Positions 19,798 to 31,423 of a stretch of DNA of 64,000 nucleotides are shown here, in pieces. Both the position numbers and the translations under genes were made by a program. Each line of letters opens with the position of its first letter. The stretch's first letter is position 1. The notes beneath the pieces were generated by a model. The model was not told where the DNA came from. It saw nothing but the letters and a program-made list of their open reading frames with translations, and did no database searches. Source of the DNA: Excoecaria cochinchinensis (lineage: Eukaryota > Streptophyta > Magnoliopsida > Malpighiales > Euphorbiaceae); assembly GCA_947683425.1 (NCBI GenBank), contig CANTUQ010000073.1, positions 14,303,001-14,367,000 of the forward strand. The letters run 5' to 3'.

Positions 19798-21505
19798 TGT
19801 AACACCCCCTACCTATACATAGGCGAACCCATCCGGAGAGGAGTGAGATGCCGTAGGAGTAGGGGTGTCACACCAGACAGATCGATACAAAGCAAACATT
19901 CATACAATAAAAACATACGAAAACACAGCGAAAATTAAAACTTTTGAGAAACCACAACTTATCATACATTAATATAACAAAATCATTACAATAATGTTCT
20001 GATCAATCGCCAAAACAAAATAATTACATATCCAAAATATACATAGCGGAAGCTTACAAACTCATAGATACAATGAGAATTCTAATACAAAAAGAATCAT
20101 CATAACTATTACAAAAATAGCCCTAACACTAATCCCATCTGTGTTGGCTTGACTGGCAGTGACTCTCCCAAAGCAAAACATCTTCCGCACCTGCACGGAT
20201 AAAAACCGTGCTAAGCGATAATGCTTAGTGGGGAAACACACAACAAAAGAGTGGACGACCATTCACAATGGTCGTCAAAGCATAACACATACGATATGAC
20301 TTATGCGGATAACGATGTCAGATATATAATCATGCTTACATAATACAGACATACATTCAGAAGCTCATATCCACATTCATATACATGTTAACTGATAGCT
20401 CATACGTATCATCATACTCATTCGGATATCATAATCTTGTAATCACTTCAAAGCAGAACAAACCAATTAAAGCACTTGCTGACTCACAATAGTGGATAAC
20501 GAGTATACAGACAGTACCTTACGGGTACGAATCGATTACAGACAGTACCTTATGGGTACGAATCGAAAAACCATTTATTTTATCACATTCAAAACAATTT
20601 TCGGAGGGACCTTAAAGAAGATCCAAAATTCATAAGGGTTCGCGAGGAACCAGACGGGGACCTGATCGGGGTCCAAATGGAATTGAGGCTGCAGCTAAAA
20701 GACTCTATTAGGCATGCCTAACTATCCACTAGACTGACTCTCGCAGGTCATGCGTAATCCAAATCATGTTCCAAAACACAGCATATAATTTATCATGGAT
20801 AACATGTTATTGGTCATGAAGCAATCATGATATTACACATAAATAGGCATATATAATCCCATTCTATAATAAACAAACAAAGGGAAAAGATGCGAAGTTC
20901 ATTTTAAAAGAGAATGGCAAAATCAGAAAACAAGGCAGAATTGGGGTTACTGTCGCGCTCGCGACAGAGGCGAACTAGCCCCAGGTCGAGATCGCGACAA
21001 TCTTTGCGATCTCGCAGCGAAATGCACACCACTCACTGTCGTGCTCGAGACAGTGAGCTGCCAGCCCGATCCGTCACGCTCGTGCTGGGGAGTGCGCTCG
21101 CGATAGAGGATCGCCCAAATCAGTTCAGCAGATGAGCGCTCCGTCACGCTCACGACAGAGGCTCGGCTGCTCGGCTCGGTAGCGAGCTCGGCCGCATGCG
21201 AGAGCCGCTATCACCGAACAAGCATGCACTACACACACACAAGACTCTCCCAACTAAAAACACACTACAAATGTGTGAGTACAATACACAAACATAACTC
21301 ACTCGCTCACATCCTACAAACATGTGAGCAACACACCCAAATACAACCCAACTAATTCACACCCTAGTGCCGTACATGCACCCACATACTAGCAAAACCC
21401 GTAAACATGCATTATACCCAAAATACCCTTATCACATGCCAAAACACACTCAATGCACATGCACAAACATGGCTCAAACTTTTAGGGGGCAAATGGGGTG
21501 TGACA
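19798..21505 (-). repeat. CR-3 3' LTR, internally deleted (1708 bp)
   Basis: On the minus strand starts TGTCACACCCC at 21505 and ends GGGGGTGTTACA at 19798. It keeps the palindrome cluster (20950-21158), TTAGGCATGCCTAA (20708-20721), two 31-bp tandem units with a GTACC/GGTAC dyad (20507-20568) and CTAAGCGATAATGCTTAG (20211-20228). Compared with 26611-27475 it lacks about 0.85 kb, including the leader and intron-like segment, joined near 21217 at similar CACCRAAC-type sequence. Confidence 0.88.
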
Positions 21506-21517
21506 ACTCTCCCCTAC
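21506..21517 (-). other. CR-3 polypurine tract
   Basis: Minus strand GTAGGGGAGAGT immediately before the 3' LTR, identical to CR-1 and CR-2. Confidence 0.8.
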
Positions 21518-22792
21518 GAATAAGAATTTCGTCCTCAAAATTCTCACCTGAACTGAACAAATGTGGATACTGAGCCCTCATCGTTGCCTCTGGCTCGCAA
21601 GTAGCTTTTTCGACTCCGTGGTGATTCCATAATACTTTGACCAACGGGACTTGCTTATTCCTCAACTGTTGAACTTCCCAAGCTAAAATGGCTTTCGGTT
21701 CTTCATCATAAGAAAAGTCTGGCTGCACTTGCACATCCTGAGCCGACAATACATGTGAAGGATCTGATCTATACCGACGTAGCATTGAAACATGGAAAAC
21801 GTCGTGCAACTTTGCCAACTCCATCGGTAAAGCCAACCTCTAGGCTACCGGACCAACCTTAGCTAACACCTCATACGGTCCAATAAATCGAGGACTAAGC
21901 TTACCCTTCTTTTCAAATCTCAGCACTTTTCTCCAGGGAGAAACTTTAAGGAAAACTTTATCTCTGACCTCAAATTGAACATCCTTTCTCTTCAGGTTAG
22001 CATAGGACTTCTGTAGATCTTTAGTCGGCTTCAAATTTTGCTGCACAACTCTGATCTTTTCCTCTGTATCCCTAACCAACTCTGGTCCAATAATTGAATG
22101 TTCAAATAGCTCGGTCCAACACACTGGAGTCCTACACTGCCGACCATACAAAGCCTCATACGGTGACATACCGATGCTTGACTGATAATTGTTGTTGTAG
22201 GCAAACTCCATCAACTGCACATATCTGTCCCAACTACCCGGAAAATCCAATGCACAAGCCCATAACATATCCTCTAAGATCTGAATAACCCGCTCTGACT
22301 GACCATCTGTCTGAGGATCGAACGCCGTACTGAAGTTCAACTTGGTACCCAAAGCCCTTTGCAATTCTTTCCAAAACTTCGAAGTAAACCTTGGGTCCCG
22401 ATCTGACACTATGGACAAAACTTCGAAGTAAACCTTGGGTCCCGATCTGACACTATGGACAACGGCACTCCATGCAATCTGACTCCCTCATCCACATAGA
22501 TACTGGCTAACCTATCCATCGGATAATCCACTCTAACTGGCAGAAAATGAGCTGATTTCATGAGCCAATCCACAATCACCCAAACTGAGTCATGCTTCTT
22601 CTGAGTTAAGGGCAAACTAGATACAAAGTCCATGGCGATATCATCCCACTTCCACTCAGGAACGGATAAAGGTGTGAGCAATCCCGAAGGAACTTGATGC
22701 TCAGCCTTTACCTATTGACATGTCAAGCACTTAAACACAAAATCCACAATATCCCTCTTCATACCGGACCACCAATAAAACTGTTTCATGTC
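21518..22792 (-). pseudogene. CR-3 integrase and chromodomain, frameshifted by a duplication
   Basis: Integrase core pieces: 22681-22409 (AMDFVSSLPLTQKKHDS, catalytic Asp in VSDRDPRF kept) and 22418-21840 (DPQTDGQSERVIQ with the Glu position, YNNNYQSSIGMSPYEALYGRQ). The 44-bp tandem duplication at 22373-22460 shifts the frame exactly where VSDRDPRFTSKF would be followed by WKELQ. The C-terminus 21836-21474 has [12 protein letters not shown] and a chromodomain-type segment (VKVLWNHHGVEKATCEPE), with Cys where Trp is usual. Stops at 21837 and about 22720 add to the damage. Confidence 0.85.
22373..22460 (-). repeat. 44-bp tandem duplication inside the CR-3 integrase gene
   Basis: Positions 22373-22416 and 22417-22460 are identical 44-mers. 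The other copies here (CR-1, CR-2) have one unit. 44 is not a multiple of three, so it shifts the frame. Confidence 0.95.
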
Positions 22793-24450
22793 TCAGTACA
22801 TCTTGTCACCATCGGGATGCATAGTGAAAATCGTAGTGTGTGCCTCACTCAAAAGCTGTTTCCTTAACTCCTCAAACTCAGGTACACAAAAACGATTTCT
22901 ATACATCAGCACACCATCCAAAACTGAGAACTCTGACTGCTTACCAGAACTAACCTCTCGTAAAACCCGCTGCAGCCTCTCATCATCCTTCTGAGCATCC
23001 ACAATCTTCTGTCTCAAGGAAGGCTTCACTCTCAATTGGGCAACCAAAATCCCATCCGAATCAAACCTCCTTTTAAACCGCCTAAAAAACAAAGCAGAAA
23101 CCGATTTTTGACTCAAAGCATCCGCGACTACATTGGCCTTACCCGGGTGGTAATCCAATATGCAGTCGTAGTCCTTGAACAACTCTAGCCATCAGCGCTG
23201 TCTTATGTTCAACTCCTTCTGTGTGAGGAGATACTTTAAGCTCTTATGGTCCGTAAAGATCCTACACTTCTCCCCATACAGATAATGCCGCCAAATCTTC
23301 AAAGCAAAGATCACAGCCGCTAATTCTAAATCATGCGTCGGATAATTCCTCTCATGTGGCTTTAACTGACGGGAAGCATAAGCCACAACCTTTCCCTCTT
23401 GCATCAATAAACAACCAAGACCGACACCCGAAGCGTCGCTATACATTACAAACTCCTTACCCGAGATGGGTTGAGTAAGTATAGGAGCTTCCACTAGCAA
23501 CCTCTTCAACTTCTCAAAACAAAGCTGGCACTTATCCGACCACTGAAATCTGACCCCTTTCCTTAACAACCTCGTCATCGGAGCAGCTATCATTGAGAAA
23601 CCCTTCACAAACCGATGATGGTAACCCGCCAAACCAAGAAAACTCCTCACTTCTGGAACATTCCTAGGCACTTTCCAATCAACAATCGCCTCAATCTTAG
23701 ACGGATCCACTTGAATACCCTTAGCCGAAACAATATGACCCAAGAATGACACTTTTCGAAGCCAAAAATCACACTTACTAAGCTTGGAAAACAACCGATG
23801 CTCTCTCAGAACTTGCAAAACCAACCGGAGATGCTCCTCATGCTCACTCTCATCCTTGGAATACACCAAGATATCATCTATGAACACCACTACAAATCGG
23901 TCAAGATATGGCCTGAACACTCGATTCATCAAATCCATGAATGCCGCAAGTGCATTGGTTAAACCAAACAGCATCACTAAAAACTGATAGTGGCCATAGC
24001 TAGTCTGAAATGCAGTCTTAACCACATCCGCATCCTGAACTCGCAGCTGATAATATCCCGACCGAAGATCAATCTTCGAAAAGACACCCGCACCTCAGAG
24101 CTGATCAAACAAATCCTCGACTCTAGGCAATGGATACTTATTCTTCACTGTGACCTTATTAATTTGCCTTTAGTTGATGCACATCCTCATAGAACCATCC
24201 TTCTTCTTAACAAACAAAACCGAATCTCCCCATGGAGATATGCTGGGCCAGATAAACCCCTTATCCAATAGCTCTTGTAGCTGAGTTTTGAGCTCTCTCA
24301 ACTCTACAGGAGCCATCCGATAAGGTGCTTTCGAAATAGGCAAAGTACCCGGCACTATCTCTATGGATAACTCCACCTCTCTCTCAAGAGGCAAACCAAG
24401 CAACTCACTCGGAAACACATCACCAAACTCTCGAACAACCAGGATATCCT
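22793..24450 (-). pseudogene. CR-3 reverse transcriptase and RNase H, broken by stops
   Basis: RT begins near 24440 ([20 protein letters not shown]). A stop lies near 24170 and others near 24100. 24025-23192 is open for 277 codons and holds the catalytic [25 protein letters not shown], RNase H start ([13 protein letters not shown]) and [15 protein letters not shown] at about 23190, where relatives have CGA in RQRRW, separates 23182-22793, which carries the RNase H end and HPGDK-like zinc region start of integrase. All in one frame. Related copies share over 80 percent of residues by eye. Confidence 0.87.
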
Positions 24451-25840
24451 CAATCCTAGCTTGATCCCGCTTGGAATCCAACACTACTGCCAGAAAAGCC
24501 TCACAACCCTTCCTAATGAATCTCTTGGCTTGCATTGCGAAAATTCCATTGCTCAAAGAACTAGCAGCCAAACCTTTAACGAATACAGATGACCGATCTC
24601 TATCCCGAAGCACAACCGTCTTCCTATGGCAATCAACCACTGCCCGATGGTTACCCAACCAATCCATACCCAAAATCAAATCAAACTCTCTGAAAGGCAA
24701 CTCAATCAAATCTACTAGGAATTTAACTCCCACAACTAGCAGGGGACAATTCCTATACATTCTACTCACATTGACACTATGCCCTAAAGGACTGGTCACA
24801 CATATCTCATAATCTAACTGATCTACCTCATGCAACTTATCAATTAACTTATCTGTGCACAAATATGAGTGTGTGGAACCAGGATCAATTAGAGCATATA
24901 ATTCAATGTCATGGAGTAGAAACTTACCAGCAATCACATCTGGAGCATCCTGCTCCTCTCTGGCTCTCATAGCATATGCTGTAGCTGGAACAGGTAGCGG
25001 ACGCTTAACTGACTCAGATGCAGCTCCTTCTCTAGGTCAACCACCTCAACCTCTTCCACGGCCTCTACCACGACTAGCTTGCGTGGCATTAGAACCAACT
25101 CTACTGGTCTCTCTTTGAGCACTCAAATCCTTATTCAACCTTGGACAGTTGGCCAAAAAGTGTTCAGTGCTCCCACATCCGAAACACCCACCTGTGAGCC
25201 ATCTACACTCACCCCGATGAGGCTTACTGCAATGTAAGCACACAAGCATCGATTCGGTCCTACCATCAGCACCGCCTCTACCAGAACCAGACACTACTGC
25301 TGAACCCTATCTTTTGCCTCTCGTAGTCGAGCCTACGGATGATTCATCCTGCGAGTTCCTTGACCTCTTTCCCGAGGATGAAGAAGATGAACCTCCATGC
25401 GAAGGATTCCTCTGCTGAGCCCTCTCTCTCAAAACAGATTCTAACCTCTCAGCCCTAACAGTAGCTTGCATAATCCGATAGTACCCCACTCCAAGAGTAC
25501 TCATCAGAGAAATCAACATCGCACGCAGTGACTCATTCAACCCTGTCTCAAAATGTCTACACCTGAACTCCTCTGTCAAAATACCTTCCGGTGCATACTT
25601 AGCCAACCGGTTAAACTCCTTCTCAAACTCAGACACAGACATTGCCCGCTATTTCAAACTCAAGAACTGAGCCCACATTATATCTTTGTATGTCTGAGTC
25701 ACATACTTGTTCATGAATTTTCTTTCGAAAAATTCCCAAGTAATCGGGTCATGCAACTGAGGATGTCTACAAACCAACTCCCACCATGCAGACCCTTGCA
25801 ACAAAGCCACTGCACACTCTACTTTCGGATCAGGAGGACA
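24451..25840 (-). pseudogene. CR-3 gag (N-terminus deleted) and protease
   Basis: The first recognisable residues are DPKVECAVALLQGSAWWELVCRHPQL at 25840; everything before, including the start codon, is replaced by LTR sequence. Pieces in the same frame: 25849-25649, 25642-25307, 25294-25046, 24970 onward. Features: gag core (WEFFERKFMNKYVTQTYKD), serine-rich region, knuckle-like CFGCGSTEHFLANC, RGRGRG tail. Protease has ALIDPGSTHSYL and FDLILGMDWLGNH. Stops near 25647, 25304 and 25040 break it. Confidence 0.85.
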
Positions 25841-26422
25841 TATCCACATTCATATACTTGTTAACTGATAGTTCATATGTATCATCATACTCATTCGGAT
25901 ATCATAATCTTGTAATCACTTCAAAGAAGAACAAAACAATTAAAGCACCTGCTGACTCACAATAGTGGATAATGAGTATACAGACAGTACCTTACGGGTA
26001 TGAATCGATTACAGACAGTACCTTACGGGTACGAATCGAAAAATCATTTATTTTATCACATTCAAAACAATTTTCGGAGGGACCTTAAACAAGATCCAAA
26101 ATTCATAAGGGTTCGCGAGGAACCAGACGGGGACCTGATCAGGGTCTAAATGGAACTGAGGCTGCAGTTAAAAGACTCTATTAGGCATGCCTAACTATCC
26201 ACTAGACTGACTCTCGCAGGTCATGCATAATCCAAATCATGTTCCAAAATACAGCATATAATTTATCATGGATAACATGTTATTGGTCATGAAGCAATCA
26301 TGATATTACACATAAATAGGCATATATAATCCCATTCCATAATAAACAAACAAAGGGAAAAGATGCGAAGTTCATTTTAAAAGAGAAAGGCAAAATCAGA
26401 AAATAAGGCAGAATTGGGGTTA

Positions 26423-26648
26423 CTGTCGCGCTCGTGACAGAGGCGAACTAGCCCCAGGTCGCGATCATGGCAATCTTCGCGATCTCGCTGCGAAATGCAC
26501 ACCACTCACTATCGCGCTCGTGACAGGTGTCGCGCTCACGACAGGTGTCGCGCTCGCGACAAAGGCTCGGCAGCGAGCTCGGCCGCGTGCGAGAGCTGCT
26601 ATCACTGAACTCTGTCGGTAGCTCACGACAGTGTCGCGCTCGTGACAG
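26423..26648 (-). repeat. GC-rich palindrome cluster, CR-3 5' LTR
   Basis: Several close copies of CTGTCGCGCTCGCGACAG-type half and full palindromes. The other LTR has a matching cluster at 20950-21158. Confidence 0.75.
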
Positions 26649-27124
26649 CATCGGGATTTACAGCTCTTGTACGGGAAATCTGCAGAAAAACCATTTTCAC
26701 AACATCCAATCACACACTCTCAATTCAAACTTCCACTTACCTCAATTCCAGCAACCAAACCATCATTTCTAACATATAATACAACATTTATGCCAAGAAT
26801 TTCAACTAAATCATGCTAAGAACAACTCCAATTTACACAAATTAAATATTAGCACTATTCATCATTCATCTCAATCAAGAACACAATTGAGTTCATTAAG
26901 CCATATTTAAGCCTTCTTAACACATCTAAATCAAAACCCAAAACATTTAAACTACAAAGAACATCAAGAAACCACAAATTTCCAGAAATTCATGCATATC
27001 TCAAAACCCACATATGAACATCAAATCAAAGCAAGTTCCCAAACCTGAATCTCCTTAGCTCCTAATCACTTGGTGCCACTAATACCAATCTTCTCCTTGC
27101 CTTTGGGATCGCGAGGAGGCTTAA

Positions 27125-27250
27125 CTAATAACCAAACCCAACAAAGGCACATAAACAAAAACCCTAGATTAAACTCTAACCCAAAAACATAGAAAAGATG
27201 AAGATGAAGAAGAAAGAAGAAGAAGAAGAACAAAATGCTGCAAAACTTAC
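27125..27250 (-). other. Intron-like segment in the CR-3 5' LTR
   Basis: Minus strand GTAAGTTTTG at 27250 and GGTTATTAG ending at 27125; 126 bp, same borders as in CR-2. Confidence 0.42.
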
Positions 27251-27768
27251 CAAAAAGAAGACTAAGAGATGATCAATTCCAACCACACCAACTTGGATCC
27301 AAGGCTAGGGCTCTTTTGAGAAGAGAAAAGGAAGAAGAAGAGTGAGGGGAAGAGGGAAATGGGGAAATGAAAGGAAATCTGCTCCTTTCCCCTTTTTCCT
27401 TTCTTTTTCTTTTTCTTTTCCCAACCCTTGACATGTGTCCTCTTCCTAGTGGTGGATCTTGATCACTCACACCCAACAAGCATGCACTACACACACACAA
27501 GACTCTCCCAACTAAAAACACCCTACAAATGTGCAAGTACAACACACAAATATAACACACTCGCTCACATCCTACAAACATGTGAGCAACACACCCAAAT
27601 GCAACCCAACTAATTCACACCCTAGTACCGTACATGCACCCACATACTAGCAAAACCCACAAACATGCATTATACCCAAAATACCCTTATCACATGCCAA
27701 AACACACTCAATGCACATGCACAAACATGGCTCAAACTTCTAGGGGGCAAATGGGGTGTGACATGTGT

Positions 27769-29311
27769 GACTAGTCCTTGAGGGAGTTGAGTTTCCAGCA
27801 GAATTGATTGAGTTGCCTTTCAGAGAGTTTGATCTGATTTTGGGTATGGACTGGTTGGGTAAGCATTGGAAAGTGGTTGATTGTCATAGGAAAACAGTTG
27901 TGCTTCGAGACAGAGATCGATCTTCTGTTATTGTTAAAGGTTTGGGTGCTAGTTCTTTAATCAATGTGATCTCCGCTATGTAAGCTAAGAGATTAATTAG
28001 GAAGGGTTGTGAGGCTTTTCTAGCTGTGGTATTGGATTCTAAGAGGGATCAAGTTAGGATTAAGGATATCCCAGTTGTTCGAGAGTTTGGTGATGTGTTC
28101 CCGAGCGAGTTGCCTGGTTTGCCTCTGGAGAGGGAGGTGGAGTTATCCATAGAGATAGTGCCGGGTACTACTCCCATATCGAAAACACCTTATCGGATGG
28201 CTCCTGTAAAGTTGAGAGAACTCAAAACTCAGCTACAAGAGCTATTAGATAAGGGATTTATCAGACCCAGCATATCTCCATGGGGAGCTCCGATTCTATT
28301 TGTTAAGAAAAAGGATGTTTCTATAAGAATGTGTATCGACTATAGGCAAATTAATAAGGTCACAGTTAGGAACAAGTATCCATTACCTAGGGTCGAGGAT
28401 TTATTTGATCAGCTCTGAGGAGTGGGTGTCTTTTCGAAAATTGATCTTCGGTCAGGTTATTACCAGCTTCGAGTTTAGGATGCAGATGTGGTTAACACTG
28501 TATTTCGGACTAGGTATGGCCACTATGAGTTTTTAGTGATGCCGTTTGGTTTGACCAATGCACCGGCGGCTTTCATGGATTTGATGAACCGAGTGTTCAG
28601 CCCATATCTTGATCGATTTGTAGTAGTGTTCATAGATGATATCTTGGTTTATTCTAAGGATGAGAGTGAGCATGAGGAGCATCTCCGGTTAGTTTTGCAA
28701 GTGTTAAGAGAGCATCAGTTATTTGCGAAGCTCAGTAAGTGCGACTTTTGGCTTCGGGAAGTGTCTTTCTTTGGTCATATAGTATCGGCTAAGGGTATTC
28801 AAGTTGATCCGTCTAAGATTGAGGTGATTGTTGATTGAAAAGAGCCTAGGAATGTTCCAAAAGTGAGGAGTTTCCTTGGTTTGGCGGGTCACTACCGTCG
28901 GTTTGTGAAGGGTTTCTCGGTTATTGCTGCTCTGATAACGAGGTTGTTAAGGAAAGGGGTCAGATTTGAGTGGTCGGATAAGTGTCAGGCTTATTTTGAG
29001 CAGTTGAAGAAGTTGCTAGTTGAAGCTCCTGTACTTACTCAACCCATCTCAGGTAAAGAGTTTGTGATGTACAGCGATGCTTCCGGTGTCGATCTCAAAT
29101 GTGTGTTGATGCAAGAGGGGAAAGTTGTGGTTTATGCTTCCCGTCAGTTGAAGCCACATGAGAGGAATTATTCGACGTACGATTTGGAGTTAGCAGCTGT
29201 GATCTTTGCTTTGAAGATTTGGCATCACTATCTGTATGGGGAGAAGTGTAGGATTTTCACGGATCATAAGAGCCTTAAGTATCTCCTCACGTAGAAGGAG
29301 TTAAATATGAG
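27769..29311 (+). pseudogene. CR-2 protease, reverse transcriptase and part of RNase H
   Basis: Resumes after the second TGTGT copy. A deletion of roughly 60 bases near 27785 (the stretch after CVTSP in relatives) changes the frame; from 28026 to 33107 the frame is constant. Protease end: FDLILGMDWLGKHW. RT: 28026-28418 ([26 protein letters not shown]), 28488-28838 with FIDDILVYS, then 28863-29294 with the RNase H start ([15 protein letters not shown], altered from GVGLGCVL). Stops at 28416, about 28478, 28836 and 29292; the last is CAG in relatives. SOLO-1 interrupts after 29311. Confidence 0.86.
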
Positions 29312-31418
29312 TGTGATGTGCGTCGGACCCCGCGGCCGCCCCTCTGACCGCCCGCTTGAGGGCGATCGGGCAATTGAGGATCCGTTGGCAACTTGTAAAG
29401 ATATTTACAAGTGCGTCTATTTTGGGCAACACGGAGGTTTCATGGAGTCGCCACCCAATAGAACATTGGGAAAGTTTCTCTCGCCTCGGAGAGCCTAAGA
29501 CTGCGCTTAGTATCCATTTTGGGCCAACCAAAAGGGTCTTGGAGGGTAAACCTCTCGCCCTAAGGAGCCTAGGATTAACATCAAAGTCTCGTGACACAAG
29601 AGGTGTCTTGGAGGTCGTAGTTCCAATGAGTGATCGGATAGACCTCTCGCCTCTTTGAGCCCAAAGACCAGAGCTGGGCTCGGGACTTCTCATCTATTTC
29701 TACTTTGATTATTTTATGATCAAATTTTAATTTCCATTAATTCGCTCTCTCTCCACACGATGCGATTGAATCAAAGCGCGTTTATTCACATTTGGAAAGC
29801 GGTAAATGAATAAATAAATAATGAAAGCGATAAATTATAATAACACAAGGAGCGGAATACAACTCCCTTTATAAAAAATGCGATACATACACGAATCGGG
29901 GCATTGCTTATTTTGAGGACTTTGGTCCTCGCATACATCATTATTAAAATGGATATTTTTATAGTGAGGATTTTATTGGATAAGGAATAGGACATTGGGT
30001 CCATGATTTTATGAAGAATTCAATTTATTAAATATAAAACGTTTGGCCGATTTTACATTAGCGAGAAATACAACAATTTTATCATATACAGGAGGAACAA
30101 TAAACAAATACATGAAATACAAATGAGAGGAGGATAGGAAACTAAACCAGATGAACTTTTCGAATGCATGAGAACTCCCTCGGGCTCCAACCAATCCAAG
30201 AAGCAAAAACATATTCTCACAAAACAAGTCAAAGGGATGTTAAAATACTGAAGAAAAGTTATAAATAAAAATAAAAATTTGAATGAACAAAAAAAGGGAA
30301 AGGAAAAGATTTGAAAATGTGGGACAGAACCCACAGACAGGCTATGCTGGATGACCGACGGGCATCGGTTAAGGTGACCAATACGGCCCTTCACTCACTC
30401 GAAGGAAGCCGTCTGTGGGGGTGACCAACGGGTTATGCTAAAAGGTGACCGGCGGGCGTCGGTTACAACAGATGACCCGTCGGTCACCTCTGTCCCAGAA
30501 AACAGAAGTTTTCCCAAAATCAAAAAGAAAGTTTTACACAAAACTCAAGAGAAATAATAGCAAGAAATGAAAATAAAGGCAAAAGCAAGTATAATATTGA
30601 AAATGAAGCTAAAACAAGGACAGAAAAGGGTCCAGAATATTTACCCTCAGAATAACCTTTTTGGTTGGATTCCTTGTGGTTGTATGGCTCTCCGCACGCT
30701 CCACGAGAGAACAAGATAAAAAATCAAGAATGAGGAAAATAGACCATTTCCTTCTTGATTTTTCTTGAAAACTGAATTTTTGGAATCAAAATCTTAGGAA
30801 AAACAAATTAAATTTAGCTTCTTTTAATGGTTTGATTCTTGAATCGATTAAATCCTTTTTGGAAATGTGGATGTTGGAAGAGAGAGAAAAACACGCGTGA
30901 ATTTTGGCAGAGTTTTCCCCTTTTAAAAATTTTTCCAACCCTTTTTATGAGAAAATTCAAAGCTTTTATAAGCTAGGCACGACCGACGGGCATCTGTGGT
31001 GGCGACGGGCATCGGAAGAATCCTACTGACACAAGGATTCATCCGACGGCCCTGCCACTTTAACCGACGGGCGTCGGAAGAATCCTTCTGACACAAGGAT
31101 TCATCCGACGGCCCTGCCAATTTGGCCGACGGGCGTTGGAAGAATCCTTTTGACACAAGGATTCATCCGACGGGCCGACCTCCGACCGACGGGCTTGCCG
31201 TTTACCGACGGGCTGGCCGTCTCTTGAGAAAAACATGCTTTTTGGGTTTTAAAAACTTTTCGGTTTTCTCCCCTTCTGCCTACGGGAGGTAAAAAGAACT
31301 CATTTCTCGTGGAGCGTGGGACTAAAGCCTCCGAATCTAAACCGTTGTACAGGCTCGGATGCCGATTTCATCACAGGGTAACCTCTGATCCGGACCGCTT
31401 CAGGACACGATGCTTACA
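29312..31418 (-). mobile_element. SOLO-1: solo LTR of a Tat/Ogre-like element (2107 bp)
   Basis: Flanked by a perfect ATGAG duplication (29307-29311 and 31419-31423) inside the CR-2 RNase H region. On the minus strand it begins TGTAAGCATCGTGTCCTGAA and ends GACGCACATCACA; start and end resemble the TAT-A and TAT-B LTRs (TGTAGACACCGGGTCC, GCGCGTCACA). No internal region is present, so the element was reduced by LTR-LTR recombination. Near its start on the minus strand are three tandem 62-bp units (31003-31188) and further CCGACGGGCGTCGG-like dyads (31190-31220, 30350-30490). Confidence 0.87.
31003..31188 (-). repeat. Three tandem 62-bp units with nested dyads in SOLO-1
   Basis: Units start at 31003, 31065 and 31127. 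Each has a CCGACGGGCGTCGG-type palindrome and an 8-bp inverted repeat, GAATCCTT and AAGGATTC, around a 7-base loop. The loop is conserved (CTGACAC with small changes). Not CRISPR: no spacers of regular unique sequence. Confidence 0.85.
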
Positions 31419-31423
31419 ATGAG

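Larger units (their letters stand above)
19798..27763 (-). mobile_element. CR-3: Ty3/gypsy chromovirus inserted in CR-2, internally deleted
   Basis: Minus-strand element of the same broad family as CR-2. A perfect target duplication TGTGT flanks it (19793-19797 and 27764-27768). 3' LTR 19798-21505, polypurine tract 21506-21517, integrase to gag 21518-25840, then a direct junction into the middle of the 5' LTR (25841-27763). The deletion removed the gag N-terminus, the primer site and about 570 bases of LTR. From 25849 to 22409 all coding pieces share one frame, interrupted by stops only; a 44-bp tandem duplication then shifts the rest. Non-autonomous now. Confidence 0.9.
25841..27763 (-). repeat. 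CR-3 5' LTR, missing its downstream end
   Basis: Matches 20367-21505 plus the section that the 3' LTR has lost. On the minus strand it begins TGTCACACCCC at 27763 and stops at 25841, fused to gag. It contains a purine-rich antisense leader tract (27310-27420), an intron-like segment (27125-27250), a palindrome cluster (26423-26648), TTAGGCATGCCTAA (26181-26194) and the duplicated GTACC repeat (about 25979-26041). Confidence 0.87.

Noticed and set aside
31003..31188. CRISPR-like regular repeats
   Set aside because: Tandem 62-bp units without unique spacers, in plant DNA inside an LTR.
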